From the NCBI GenBank assembly GCA_029834535.1, contig JAQMWT010000019.1, forward strand, positions 1 through 64,000: a stretch of DNA of 64,000 bases, read 5' to 3'. The notes beneath the pieces are model-generated. The model did not search any database. It saw nothing but the letters and a program-made list of their open reading frames with translations, and was not told the DNA's origin. The DNA is from Chrysophaeum taylorii (Eukaryota; Sar; Pelagophyceae; Pelagomonadales; Pelagomonadaceae). Numbering within the stretch: position 1 is the stretch's first letter; each line of letters opens with the position of its first letter. Position numbers and translations under genes: made by a program. Below are positions 33,964 to 45,049 of this stretch, in pieces.

Positions 33964-34983
33964 CTACGGCTTCCTTAGGAAGTCAACGTACAAGAGTTCT
34001 GCGTCGGTTTCTCTCTGCAGATCCAGTGCAGTGCAGCCCATGATACCATAGTCTTGGGTGGTGTTTGCTAGGAGACATCCTTTCGGGACATCATCTGGCG
34101 GCTTAGCGTCCCTTCTAATGTTGAGATCAGATGCGATGCTGACGGCATGGCCCTGGTGCAGAGCGCGGACGCTGATGAGGAACATAAATGTGCTGGACAT
34201 GTTGGCTGTGGCGCGAGCCGTGGGTTGCTCCTGGTGGTATTTCCAGTTGCGACCATACTCTGAAGCGACAATGCGTCTGGTGGAAAGTTTTCCATCGTCG
34301 ACACGTTTCACTATATAGAGTTGATCGTTGGGAATGCGGAATCCGCGCTCATCCTTGAGATCTGCCATGAGTTTGTCACTCTGGTTGCGATGTACGACAA
34401 CTGGAGTAAAACCTGAATCATAGAGAGCAACCTCTAGGTGATCCTTTCGTTTGGGCATCGGAATGCTACCGTCCGGCGGGGGGGGGCGGTTGAGGAACGA
34501 AAAGTCCTGTTCAGGTGTCTCGTCGCTGACGGGACTCGGATCAGCAGCGGAGGTTGGATCCGGTTCTTTGTGCTTGTCGTCATCGTCGGGTTTATCATCC
34601 TGGTCGTCATCACGAGTCTCGCCCTCATTTTTCGATTCCTGTCTAATTTCCGGCATTTGCTGTTCGCTTATAGCTGGAAGCGGGTCCTCTTGCCGGCCTC
34701 TGTTGGGATCTGCGTGAGTGCTTTGATCCGTTCGATCTCCTTGTTGCGGTTGACTGGCATGTCTGCATCAACGTGGAAGTCGTAAGAGGTGACGATTTTC
34801 CCATATCGCCCCTGATGTACAAGCAGGATAGAGCTATGAGCATCACGGACAAATCGGTCTGTGCCGGGGAGGTTCGGGTGGTAATTGTTGCTATGAAGAT
34901 AAGAGGCGGAGACGCTGGAGGGTTCCAATTTGTGACTGTGAGGATAGACAAAGGTGACAGGCTCACCAAAGGGAAGGAGCTTC
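33964..34983 (-). pseudogene. B linker between integrase and RT
   Basis: Two overlapping minus-strand frames. The upstream one (34643-35006) carries the integrase C-terminus-like sequence RFVRDAHSSILLVHQGRYGK. The downstream one (33964-34656) begins with a highly acidic Asp/Lys-rich stretch, typical of the variable copia linker. No function assigned. Confidence 0.6.
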
Positions 34984-35829
34984 AGGAGCGGTGCCATGGG
35001 TGACATGATGCGTCGGGGGGACGGTGCAGGTCATATTAATGCGCGAGGGCAGTCCATGAGAGCGCTGATTGTCGGCTTGGATCTTATGCAGCAGAGCAAA
35101 CGGGTGATAATACTCGGCGGCAATAGGCTTTCCTTCGATGTGGACACTGCGAAGGTCGAGGAGGCGGACTACAGTGCCTCGTGTGTTTTCCTTAATGATG
35201 TTTTCCGCGAAATTCTGCAGGTGTAGGCGGCGACCAATGATTTGAAGCTGGATGGCGAGTTGCACCTTGAGCGGATGAACAGCTTCGGAGCGGAAAGTGG
35301 AAAAGGCATCAGATGATATGATTTTCACACTTACATCGAATTCGACCTTAATAACATTGACCACGTAGAGGATGCCAGCCAGAACGTCCTGCGCGTCTAC
35401 TTTCCTCAGGAAGAATACCCATTTGTGTGCCGAAATAACACACACGAAATGCATGATGTAACGAAAGCCACCATAGCATTTGCTGATGCTCGGGTATGAG
35501 ACATCCATATGGCGATGTTGGCCAGGAGCATAGGCTAGTTCATCCTGTGACCAGGAAGTGTTCTTGTGACGGAAGCTGACATGCGATTGACAGCGCTTGC
35601 ATTCGCTGCAGTCTTGCAGATACCGATCATCACCTGGGCGGAGATTCGTTACATTGGCGGCAATCGTGCGGCGAAGAATCTCTGGTTGCTGGTGATGTAT
35701 GCGGTGCCAGCGAGTGACCAAAAGCACTCTTTTCGCGTGCTGAATGGTGCCGGGCGTGTGCAAGGGGGGGCAGAGCGGCAGTCGAAGCGCAAGGGGTGCT
35801 GGGTCGCTTGTCAACTCGGACTTTAGCAG
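34984..35829 (-). pseudogene. B integrase
   Basis: Minus strand. Zinc-binding H-x3-H…C-x2-C (HRIHH, then DCSECKRCQSH), core Asp in RHMDVSYPSISKCYGG, second Asp in VKIISSDAFSTF and Glu in LQNFAENIIKENTRG. A frame change near 35815 separates it from the methyltransferase frame. Confidence 0.82.
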
Positions 35830-38249
35830 CTGTTGCCTCGGCGAGTAGCGTCTCGATGTTTTTCGATTTGCTTGGCTTGCGGATCGCAGCATGGTGAGCA
35901 TCTGCTACGGCATTGAAGAGGGAGGTGAGGTTGAGGTCCTCCTCTGCTAAGAGACGGCTGGAGATGTTCAAGAAGAATTCTGCAACCTGATTGACGTCTC
36001 CGGGGCTGGGGATGCCATTGCGTATGGTTGCCCATTCGATGTGAAAGTTCACGTGGTGGTGCGATTCGTGGAGTGCGAGGACAGCGCTGTACTTAGCCTG
36101 CAGCATGCGGTGCGGGACGGCGCTGGCCAGTTCCTTAAACGCGAAGTACGGCGGGTGTTGTTGGAACAGACGGAGCAGTTCCGGGTCCGAGTGGTGTCCA
36201 AACTTTGCGATTTCGTTGAGGGTCGCATAGCGGATGTGGTCTGGAGAGATCAGCAGCAAGGCATTGGAGTAGCTCGCGTTGGTTGGGTACGAGCCGGTGA
36301 CCGAGTAGCACTTGGTGCTTTTCTGAAGCGTGTCTCCGATGTGGCCGACATAGTCCGCGTAAGTTGGACGTGCCTTGGACATAATGAGTCCCTTGGGGTC
36401 ATCGAGAGTAATTCGCCCTCGTGAGTCGATCGCGGCAAAGCCGGGATGCGAGCGATTCATGTAGTGGACCCACGTGGAGGGTCGCGAGCAGCTGTGAGCG
36501 GCGGCCAAAGAATTGGTATAGGCTACGACCAGAAAGGCGGTGCCCTTGGGGACATCCGTGGGAAAGGTGTGCGTTGGGGAGAAGACTGCGGGTTGGTGGG
36601 AACAGTCCAATATCCGAGGGGGCCTGGAATGGAGGGTAAGGGAGGCGCGCGGGAAGTAGCCACATGCGACGGCAGTAGCGACAGTGCCGGTGATGGCTCC
36701 ATCCAAATGGTAAGCACATTGTGACTCTGAGGCACGAAAACAGCGGAGGGTGTTCCAAGCGGCGAGAGTAGGATGTTGCGACAAGTGATTGTGCAGCAAT
36801 GTGAATGCCAAGAGATGGGAGATATCGGTCATCGAGGCATAGGGGGTGTCGTCGGCGTCGAGTCCTAAACCCGTGAAGGGCTTCTTCGAGCGTGCGAGCA
36901 TTTGGCAGATTCGTGCATTCTCGGAAATCGGGAGTTTGGAGACGTTGGTGGGTTTGTATGAGAAGGTGGCCTTGTTCTGGTAATACTCCAATGTGGAGCG
37001 GGTCAATGTGCCACGAAGGGTGGGGTTGGCGATCCAGAGATCGTCGCGGATAGTGTGACTGGGGTCCAGGAGGGGAACCATGCTCGGAGGAGATATTAAC
37101 CAAGGAGAAGCGGTTTTCTCGTGGTTGTAGCCGGTGAGCGGGTGTCGGGCATATACAGCGAGGTAGCGGGTCTTGCTTATTACGTCGCCAAAAGCGAAGG
37201 CATCGTAGACACCGGAGTGTCTGAAATAACCGATGCGCTGATAGCATTTGGCGAGTTCAGTGTACTCGTGATGAGTTCGGGGGTTGGGGAGTACATTCTC
37301 GACAATGGTGTATGTCGGGAGCGTGCAACGAACAAAGCGGGTTTGTTCTTTGACGAAAAGGTCGGCGGTCACCGGAATGGCATAACCGTCATATTCTTTC
37401 AGTACACTCCGATGTTGACATGGCAAGGTGAAGACTGCCAAGTCGAGTTGAGGTATTCGTGTTTTGCCGGTTTGCAGAGCGGCAGTGAGCTTTCTTAGGT
37501 CCGCATAATGCTGAGCGTGCGGGAAGAGTTGTTGCGCGCGGGCGCGCATACTAGGGCTAATTTCGCAGGTGACCACGACAGTAATGCGTTTGTCGAAGCG
37601 TTTGCGAAAAGAGTCAAAGCCTTCTTGGTGGAGTCCACCTGCAATAATGACTGCTTCTAGCGGAGGGAGTTGTGCTTGCACAGAGAGGTCCGCTGAGCCA
37701 GTGAATGCATATTGGACGACAGTACGCGGGAGGCTGATAGGCTCCGTCGAAAATATATAACGATGCTGTAATTTTGCGAAATCTAACATATGAGATTGCG
37801 AGCGTGTCTTCGCGACGTTCTGCGTGATGTGTGCGAGCTCATCCTTAAGTGACATTCTCGTTTCGGTGTGAAAACTAAGCACAGCACGGAATGTTTGCTT
37901 TGGATGGGATGGCAGGGACAATAGACCATTAGTTTGGCGGTTGGCGAGAACTACTGCGGTTTTGCCTACAAGCGTCTTATAATCGTGGGGATCTGCGGTT
38001 GACGTGTTCATAAGCTCATGTAAGTATGGTTCGAGTGGCAATGGCGGGTCTGTTGCTTGGACGTTCAGAGCTTCGAGCTGAGATGTCGCCATAACCTGTA
38101 GACCTTTTCTGAATTGCGCGACGACCAGAAAGACGAGGTATAAGACGTAACCTGTGGAGTCTTTGATATCCTTCGAGGAGAGACCTGCGGCCTGCAAATA
38201 CAACGGTTTGACACCGATGAAGTGGGTGGTTAAGGTGCCTCTTGCGATT
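35630..38249 (-). CDS. B protease C-terminus and C5-cytosine DNA methyltransferase domain
   Basis: Long open minus-strand frame (857 codons from 38203, open further to the S3 insertion). Motifs, residues counted from 38203: I VIIAGGLHQEGFDSF (185-199); II VVVTCEISPSMRAR (209-222); IV LDLAVFTLPCQHRS, catalytic Cys 262 (codon at 37418-37420); VI YTIVENVLPNP, Glu 302; VIII FGDVISKTRYLAVYARHP (338-355). After a long target-recognition region come IX IRYATLNEIAKFGHH and X ELASAVPHRMLQAKYSAVL. PCQ and ENV are the textbook forms, so the active site looks intact. It lies between protease (38623-38912) and integrase. Removing S3 (365 bp plus one 8-bp TSD) puts protease and methyltransferase in one frame. 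Would transfer a methyl group from AdoMet to DNA cytosine. Confidence 0.88.
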
Positions 38250-38614
38250 GACCCTTACCCTGATCGCCGACTGCGGTTGCGATGGAGGACGGTGCCTCAT
38301 GAATCCTCAGCCTTGCGAGGGCATCCGCCCTCCCGGCGTAGGTTGGCACCTATTCGCCTCCCGGGCGGGCCGGTTGGCAGCCGGAACGTTCGCAGTGGGA
38401 CGGGGTATGGCCGGGGGGCGAAGACGGAAGGTTATCGACGAGTTGGTTGTCAGTCACATCGCGGTCTCCTCGTCGCATGGCGACAAGCTTGATGGTCACT
38501 CTCCGCCGACAGACCTTTCGGCGCTCCTCGTCTACAGGCCCGTGATTCCGGACTGGCTCCTGTCGGTCCGGCCTGGCTCCCATGCTCGGGAGAGGTCTGA
38601 AGTTAGTTAGTTAG
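38250..38614 (+). mobile_element. S3: SINE inside B
   Basis: 365 bp, nearly identical to S2 and S4, GTTA-type tail, TSD TTGCGATT (38242-38249 and 38615-38622). It splits B's protease; excision with one TSD copy restores the frame. Confidence 0.9.
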
Positions 38615-38622
38615 TTGCGATT

Positions 38623-38912
38623 CGAATGGTGTGTTCGGGAATCCGGCGTATGGACTCGGGAACAAAATGTTGGATTGTTCGAGCGAAGCAAAATGATGCG
38701 CCACCGTCAATTAGAGAAATTTCAGTGCCGGGTCCATTGCATCCGTGTAGCGAGTTAGTCTTTGTGGGGGACTTTCCTGGAGTGTAAGTGGCACAAAGAA
38801 AATCGGCGACTCTGGGGGAAAGGGTTGATGAGGTCGGGAAATTCTTCATCGTGAGGCGTGGGGCCTGATTCGTTAATGTGTGGTTGGCGGCACAGGCGTC
38901 GTCGGCAACCAT
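38623..38912 (-). pseudogene. B aspartic protease, N-terminal part
   Basis: Contains EISLIDGGASFCFARTIQHF, with D-G-G-A in place of D-[ST]-G-A. The remainder of the domain continues beyond S3. Precedes the methyltransferase, as in A and G. Confidence 0.7.
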
Positions 38913-40133
38913 CAGCGAAAAAGCTGACTCTGGTGCAGAGCACGCATGTAGTCGCTGTGACGTTGTGCGTAATCTTCGGCGGAGTCGTCTTCATCATCTA
39001 TTTCGGGGATGGTGTCGTCGTATAGGCCTAGCTGTCCGTGGTCATTATAGAAACCGAGGTGGCCTTGGTCATCTTTTTCGTCAGCTTCGCCCTCATCGGG
39101 TGGATCATCTTTAGGATCGGACGATAGCACTCGAAGAAACACGGCGGCATCAGAATCGGCCTCGGAGAGAAGTATCTCATCGGAGATAGTGGTGATGAGG
39201 TTGATGAGCTTGGTCATGCGCTATGAGTTGGACGTGTGTTGACGACCGGCTTGGCTCAGGTTCCGTATGGTCTGGAGCTTGCGACGGACATCACGAAGAG
39301 GGACCTTGCATCGTTGGTCAGGAGTAGATGGCTTTGGTGGATGCGCTTGAATGGGAAAAGTGACCTTGCGAAGGTGTGGGTGCTCGCGTTCGTGTGGGGT
39401 GACAGGAGAAGCACGGGGGCTGTGCTTGTTCTTGGTTGGGGTGACAGGAGTGATCTTGGGCTTAGGGCTGTCATTGATGTCGTAGTACGACGGGGAGGGA
39501 GGATTTTGAGGTTTTTTGGTTGGAGGTTTCTTGGGGTGGCGTGAGAGTTGTTTCTTGCGATAGGCGTGAAGATGTTGGATGAGAGCAGTGTCGTCATCTG
39601 GATCGAGGTTGGCTTCCGTGAGAAAAACGGCAACAGGGTCGGTATCTTCAGGGGGTGCTTCATCAGGATCCGGAAGGATTTCATCTTCAGAGGGTGAGGT
39701 GCCATCATCATCTTCGGTGAAGTGGAGACCATGACGGCGGGAGCGAAAACGCGGATTATCTTTGTCTTTAGTCGGCAGACGACCAAAGTCAGTGACGAAT
39801 CGCAACGGCTTGAAGTTCAGAGTTGGATGAGGCTCGAGGTGAGCCCAATAGTTGCGCTCGAAGGTGGAGATAACCGTGATGCGGGCGATCAACTTGGGTA
39901 AATGGCTTATCGCTTCTTTGTCTTCGTCGAGTAACGGCGAGTCTTGGGGGGTGCGAAGACAATTGGCAAGGCGCGTGAAGCCCTTGAGGTGCGTTGGGGC
40001 GCGGGAGTCAAGCAAGCTTGGGGGGTAATTGAACCGGAGCATCTGGTGTATTTCCTTGAGGATCTTGTCGTCGGGAAGTTGGAGAGAGGCATCGTTTGTA
40101 ATTTGGCGAAGTTGTTGCTGAACGTGGCGCATA
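38912..40133 (-). pseudogene. B gag, C-terminal part
   Basis: Minus-strand frames 39221-40132 and 38912-39217. Helical capsid-like stretch (DKILKEIHQMLRFNY…HLKGFTRLANCL), an acidic segment (DDDGTSPSEDEILPDPDEAPPED), then a Lys/Pro-rich segment (KKPPTKKPQNPPSPS) that may bind RNA. No zinc knuckle. The N-terminus continues on the far side of H1 in the same frame. Confidence 0.7.
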
Positions 40134-41124
40134 TCTTAACTACTAATCGACAGATGTTTGTCTGTCTGTTTGTCTGTCTGTCCCTCGATTTAGGGTAAGG
40201 ATCAGGTAGGCGCGAGAGTAAGGATCAGGTAGGCGCGCGAGCCAGACAGTGATCCTCCAAGCCGTCTACGGCGACCTCGCAGACTATTTCCACGACCCGC
40301 GGCGGCTCTTTCAGCGCGCCATTCTCACGCCCCGTCGAAACGATGTTGTCGATGCTGACAACGCGCGCATGACCGCGGCCTTTTTTTCCCGGAGACGAGG
40401 CGTCGGAGTTCTTTTCGGCTGACTAGGCTGGGTCGGAAGACGACGCCTCGCTCTTTACAGTAGAGTTTTCAACTCCCTGACAACCAACGGGATGCTGACT
40501 TTGAGCGCGAGCTTAAGGTCTTCGAAACCTCGACCCGTCGCACGGCCACTGCAATGGTACCAGATACATGATGGATCGTGTCGTTGTCACCGAGGCTCCT
40601 CCAACCTGTATCGCTTAAGGCCCGCCTACGCCAAGCGATCAACAAGAGCCAGGGCCAGACGCCCCGCGAGGTCGGCGTCCTCTTGCCCAAGCCCGTCTTC
40701 TGTCACGTCCAGCTCTACGTGGCTCTCTGTCGATCAGCAACCCCGAGGATTTGCTCTTCTGGGTCGACGACTCCACCCTACCCCACACGTGCTGCGCAAT
40801 ACCGATATGCCCCCTCACGGCGTCTACACGCGCACTGTAGGTGAACTTACTGGGACCAGGTGAGCTTACTGGGGTTGGAGATTGGGACTAGGTGAGCTGA
40901 GTGACCAGAGGAACTAACTGGGACCAGGTGAACTTACTGGGGTGTTTAGAGTAAACTCAAGGGTTGGCGGCGCGTGCGGATCAAAGCAGCTTGGGTTGGC
41001 GGGGGTGAGAGCGATGAGCTCAAAGGAGAGTGGGGTGAGTGGGTGTGTGCACGAGTGGGTTTACGCCGAACTTACTGGGGTTAGAGATTGGGACTAGGTG
41101 AACTTACTGGCCTGCACTTGTAAT
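40134..41124 (+). mobile_element. H1: Helitron-like insertion with Pif1-helicase remnant
   Basis: Precise insertion in B gag: codons …HYID and MRHV… join in frame when 40134-41124 is removed. It starts TC, ends TTGTAA and lies between host A and T, as Helitrons do. Plus-strand remnants of the Rep/helicase C-terminus: YGDLADYFHDPRRLFQRAILTPRRNDVVD-type text near 40265-40350 and INKSQGQTPREVGVLL…QLYVALCR near 40640-40730 (Pif1 motif VI region), with shifts between. A minisatellite of GAACTTACTGGGG-type units follows (40845-41110). The 5' end has (GTCT)n. Confidence 0.75.
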
Positions 41125-42031
41125 CGATATAATGCGCAGGCTCGTGGATCTCCGCGTTGAACGGCGTTTCCAGGAAGGCATTATAAACATAATGCGCATG
41201 GTGGATGTGGTTCTGGCCCGTGTGCTTGTCAAGTGCGAGGCGAACTTGGAGCACAAATTAGAGTCCTATCGGGTGGGTTGATCCGAGTGCATCGATTTCG
41301 TCGTATGCTGGGTGCTTGACGGAGTCGCAACCAGCGTGCAGGAAACGGCGAAAAAGGGGGTGCACGGTCTCGCGGAGGTACACGATGAAGTCGGCTTCTT
41401 GTCCTTGGAGGTGAGGTTGTGTGATCGGATACAACTTTCCTTTGGTCGTATCGGTCGTGTCCTTGTCATGGTCTTTAAGTTCTTGGAGCTTAGGCGCGTA
41501 TACGTTCTCCAGGAAGTGTTTGCCGAACTTGCGGTAAACGCCCTTGTAGTAGACGTAGCGGCCTTGGGAATCTTGCGTGTTCCCGGCGGTAGCGTGGTTG
41601 TCGGGGTCCTTGTCGTATTCCTTGATGCAGTGTCTGAGAAGAGCGTCAGCTAGATCATTAGACCCACGTAAGACGGATTCCCACGTGTAGAAGCCCTGCT
41701 AGAAGTATTGCGTTATGCCTGTTTCAGGCATCGGATGTTCGACGAACAACTGCACAACGCGAAACGAGAGCATTTGGGGTGTGACTTGAGCGGAGTCCAT
41801 TGACTTGAGGACGGCGCTAGGGGGGTCAGTGAAGGTGTTTGGCTTGGTCTTGGGGTCTTGTGGAGCCGTGGGAGGAGCTGTCGCAGCGGCGACGGCAGGT
41901 GGTGGTGTGTTGGCTGACATCTGTGCGGCGACAGCGGCTGCGACCGCGGCTGCGATGCGAGTGTCCATCTCTGATCTCAGAGTTTGTATCTCTTGTCGCA
42001 GATCTTGGTTGCTTTGATTGCGAGTGGCCAT
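41125..42031 (-). pseudogene. B gag, N-terminal part
   Basis: ATG at 42031: MATRNQSNQDLRQEIQTLRS (coiled coil), then an Ala/Pro-rich linker. After a stop/shift near 41700 comes a capsid-like region (about 41690-41280) with YVYYKGVYRKFGKHFLENVY and EADFIVYLRETVHPLFRRFL. One TAA near 41262 interrupts it. Leads into H1. Confidence 0.7.
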
Positions 42032-42105
42032 CTTGTTTTTGTTGGTTCAGGAACGTCAGGGAGCGGAACTCGACTGGAAATCCTGGTACTCTGCTGATAC
42101 CGGGA

Positions 42106-42120
42106 CTGGTGCCCAATACC
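42106..42120 (-). other. B primer-binding site
   Basis: Minus strand GGTATTGGGCACCAG directly follows the 5' LTR end (CTGTTCTCTA). It resembles A's GGTTATGGGCCCAG but does not match initiator tRNA-Met exactly. Confidence 0.5.
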
Positions 42121-42287
42121 TAGAGAACAGTAATTTCAACTGTGTTACCCTTCTGCAGAGTGAGAGCAGTGGTAGTCTGCCCTCGTATCTGTCTCCTATA
42201 ACGAGGACAGCCGGTGTGAATAACACTGCGTTTTTCTTAAATCAAAAGGTGCTAAAAGTAAGAGAGCTACTCCTAGGATAGGGGGGT
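42121..42287 (-). repeat. B 5' LTR, main part
   Basis: Matches the 3' LTR 19851-20012, then is cut by X2 after GGGGT (42283-42287). The LTR resumes at 55771 (ACTAACCCTAATTC) as in the 3' LTR at 20017-20030, which confirms the nesting. Confidence 0.85.
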
Positions 42288-42510
42288 TAGAGACAGAAAA
42301 TTTGATGTCACCAGGGCGGAGTCCTTGTTGCAGTGGTAGAAGTGCTTGTCCTCTGTGCGCCCTGTCTCCTTCGACGCAGGGACTGCACTTTACAGTATCA
42401 GGTGACGGGCTTCTTGAGCGTGTACGTAGTGTGTTAGCGATATAGAGAGGGGGGGGGGGTCTGGTGGTGGTGGTGGGGGGGTCATGGCGAAATGAAAATT
42501 TCGACCTCTA
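42288..42510 (-). repeat. X2 3' LTR
   Basis: 223 bp; contains poly-C and CCA-repeat tracts (42447-42481). It preserves, uninterrupted, the sequence into which G1 (in X1) and G3 (in X2's 5' LTR) inserted. Confidence 0.88.
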
Positions 42511-43111
42511 CGCCCTCACAGAGCGAACACGGGAGAGTGGAGCACTGGACCAAGAAAGGTCGAAGAAGGAAAAGAGCGGACGGCGGGGAAGTAGCCGAAG
42601 AGGTTGTGGTCGTGAGAAGTGGGTTTGGTGGCGGGCGACGGAGTCGTCCAAAGTGGCTGGATGAGGCCGAAAGTGTGATTCATGGGGGGTGGGTGATGCG
42701 GGTGGTGAGGTGTTGGAGGGTGGATTCGGCTAGAAGAAGGCCTGGAGGGGTGTAGGTGGTACGGGGGCCGGGTCCGCTGTGTGGGAAGAGGGTATGTTCG
42801 AGGGGGGAGTCGGCGTAAGATGGGGGTGAGTGGCATGGTGGAGGCGAAGGAGTTCGGTCGGGAGGGGACTTGGGGAAAGGAGTGTCGTGTGCGGGAGAAA
42901 TGAGATGGTGTGAGGAGTCCGGGTTGCCGGGTCCGGGGCCGGGAAAGTGGAAGAGGGGTGGGTCGTGAGAGAGGTTGAGCGGGGTGACACCCTCAGAAGA
43001 GGAACGTGGGTCTGAAGGGAGAATCGGAGCGACAGTGGGTGCGGGAGCGAAAGGGGTCGGCGGTGAAGGAATAACTGGCGGCTGTGGTGCCGGTGGGGAT
43101 ATTGTGTCGGT
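42511..43111 (-). pseudogene. X2 ORF, C-terminal part (proline-rich)
   Basis: Similar to X3 at 63400-64000. Pro/Ser/His-rich with no recognisable domain. Frame differs between copies near poly-C tracts, so the true reading frame is uncertain here. Confidence 0.5.
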
Positions 43112-43123
43112 GCATGGGGGTGT

Positions 43124-43489
43124 TATCCCTTACCCTGATCGCCGACTGCGGTTGCGATGGAGGACGGTGCCTCATGAATCCTGAGCCTTGCGAGGGCATC
43201 CGCCCTCCCGGCGTAGGTTGGCACCTATTCGCCTCCCGGGCGGGCCGGTTGGCAGCCGGAACGTTCGCAGTGGGACGGGGTATGGCCGGGGGGCGAAGAC
43301 GGAAGGTTATCGGCGAGTTGGTTGTCAGTCACATCGCGGTCTCCTCGTCGCATTGCGACAAGCTTGATGGTCACTCTCCGCCGACCGACCTTTCGGCGCT
43401 CCTCGTCTACAGGCCCGTGATTCCGGACTGGCTCCTGTCGGTCCGCCCTGGCTCCCATGCTCGGGAGAGGTCTGAAGTTAGTTTAGTGA
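43124..43489 (+). mobile_element. S4: SINE inside X2
   Basis: 366 bp, nearly identical to S2/S3, with TSD GCATGGGGGTGT (43112-43123, 43490-43501). The empty site is present in X3 at about 63393-63412 (reverse complement). Confidence 0.92.
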
Positions 43490-43501
43490 GCATGGGGGTG
43501 T

Positions 43502-44438
43502 ACCAGGGTCGTAACCGTAGATGGAGTAGGTGTGGGGGGTGATACGAGGAGCATCCGGGTGGATAGGCGGTGGAAGGGAGTTGAGGATTTGGTGAAGAAC
43601 AGCGTCTTGGGATCGTTGGCTGTCGTGGAGGACCGCGAAGGAGGCTTCTTGGGCGGAAAGATGAGCTTTTGTTTGGGCGAGGTCAGACTTGGTTTCGTCG
43701 TGAGCGCGGGCTTCGGCGTCAAGGCGGGCGTTGGCGTTGGCGAGTGCGGTTTGAGTTGCGATCAATGCGTGGTAGAGAGCCTCGGGGTTCATAGAGGAGG
43801 GAGGAAGGGTGGTGTTGTCGGATAAGGTACCAGGGCTGTCACAACCATAAGTGGCGTAGTTGCGCGGGTGGAGGCGTTGGTCGTCGGAGAGGAGTGTGCC
43901 AGTGTACCGGGGTAATAATGGCAGTGGTGTCGGAGATGGGGACTTGAGTGTGGAGTGGTGGTGGTGTGTTCGACCTCGGTGGCGAGGAAAGCGAACAGGG
44001 TGACGGTGATGGGGTGGTGCCTGGAGAGGCAGACGAAGGTGGGGTTGTGGTTGGGGTGACGACCGGGATGGTCGGTGGGACGATCGGGACGGTCGGTGTT
44101 GTGACCGGGGTCGTCGGGGCTGTGGGTGAAGGTGTACTCGCTGGGGCGGGTGCAGGAGGGGTTCCGCCGGTAAGAGCGGCGAGCTGGTTCTGCAGCTGAC
44201 GAAGCTCGTCCCGAAGGTGTGCGCTCTCAGCGGCGTGGGCGGCGTGATCTTGCTTCAGTTGATCGATAGTTCGAGCGTGATCTTGCTTCAGTTGATCGAT
44301 AGTTCGAGCGTGATCGTGCTTCAGGTCATCGATATCTCGGGTGTGATCTTGCTTCAGTTGATCGATTTCTCGTCGCATTTCGATGGCGATTTTCGCGGCG
44401 AGTTCGTCGAGTTCATCATCGTCGAGTTTATCATCGTC
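43502..44438 (-). pseudogene. X2 ORF, central part (coiled coil and Pro/Thr-rich)
   Basis: Minus strand. Four nearly identical 33-bp units (44243-44372) encode an 11-residue heptad-like repeat (RTIDQLKQDHA). These are followed by a Thr/Pro-rich stretch and, in 43478-43792, MNPEALYHALIATQTALANA, matching X3. Small indels near 43905 shift the frame relative to X3. Confidence 0.65.
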
Positions 44439-44443
44439 GAGTG

Positions 44444-44766
44444 TATGGCGGCACAGGAATATCACTCCCGACCCCCTGGTGACAAAGGAGGCACTCACCG
44501 ACTCGTCCTAGACCTCACTGAACGAGGAAAACACGGACTCGGGGTCGGATATGCTCGCCACACATCTTGCTCACGCTCACCAAGCCTCTCAACAAGATGG
44601 AGAAATGGTATATGATAGCAAGAATGATACAAGAATACTACAAGAATGCTTCTCACAAGAGAGAGGTATGATGGCACTAGGAAGGTGGGGAAAGGCGTCC
44701 CGTTGAACGGGCATCAAGCCACGAGAAAGGGAGGGTAAACCTTAGCGGTCAGGAGTTGCCGCCACA
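44444..44766 (-). repeat. Solo LTR of the G1 gypsy family
   Basis: 323 bp matching the G1 LTRs in reverse orientation, ends TATGGCGGCA/TTGCCGCCACA, flanked by GAGTG on both sides (44439-44443, 44767-44771). The internal part was lost by LTR-LTR recombination. It interrupts the X2 ORF. Confidence 0.93.
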
Positions 44767-44771
44767 GAGTG

Positions 44772-45049
44772 CAGCGCCGTCGCTGGCATGGGCGTCGTCG
44801 CTGGCATGGTCGGCGGCGAAAGCGTCTTCGAGTGGCGCGGTCGCTTGGTGCGGATCTTGGTCGTGGGTGCGCGACATCTTGTGCTGCAAGTCGCTGGACG
44901 TGGTCGGGGTCTGTGGGTCTTGACTTGAGTTGGGGGGGTGGCGTCGAAGTGAACTTCGATGGCCTGTCGAGGTCGGGACGTCGAGCTAGCGATTGTCTCC
45001 GAGTAACGCGAGATTAAAGGACTCCGCGACAGTGACAAGGGCCCAAACC
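44772..45049 (-). other. X2 leader and start of its ORF
   Basis: ATG at 44877 (minus) starts MSRTHDQDPHQ, matching X3's ORF start at 62236. The leader starts at the LTR edge with GGTTTGGGCCCTTG (45036-45049, minus), a primer-binding-site candidate related to that of copia A. Confidence 0.7.

Noticed and set aside
42121-42290. B's 5' LTR ends at 42287 with no continuation
   Set aside because: The missing end resumes at 55771 after X2, as shown by the GGGGT duplication and the match to 20017-20030.
44217-44400. CRISPR-like array
   Set aside because: Adjacent 33-bp units without spacers, in a coding coiled coil of a eukaryotic element.
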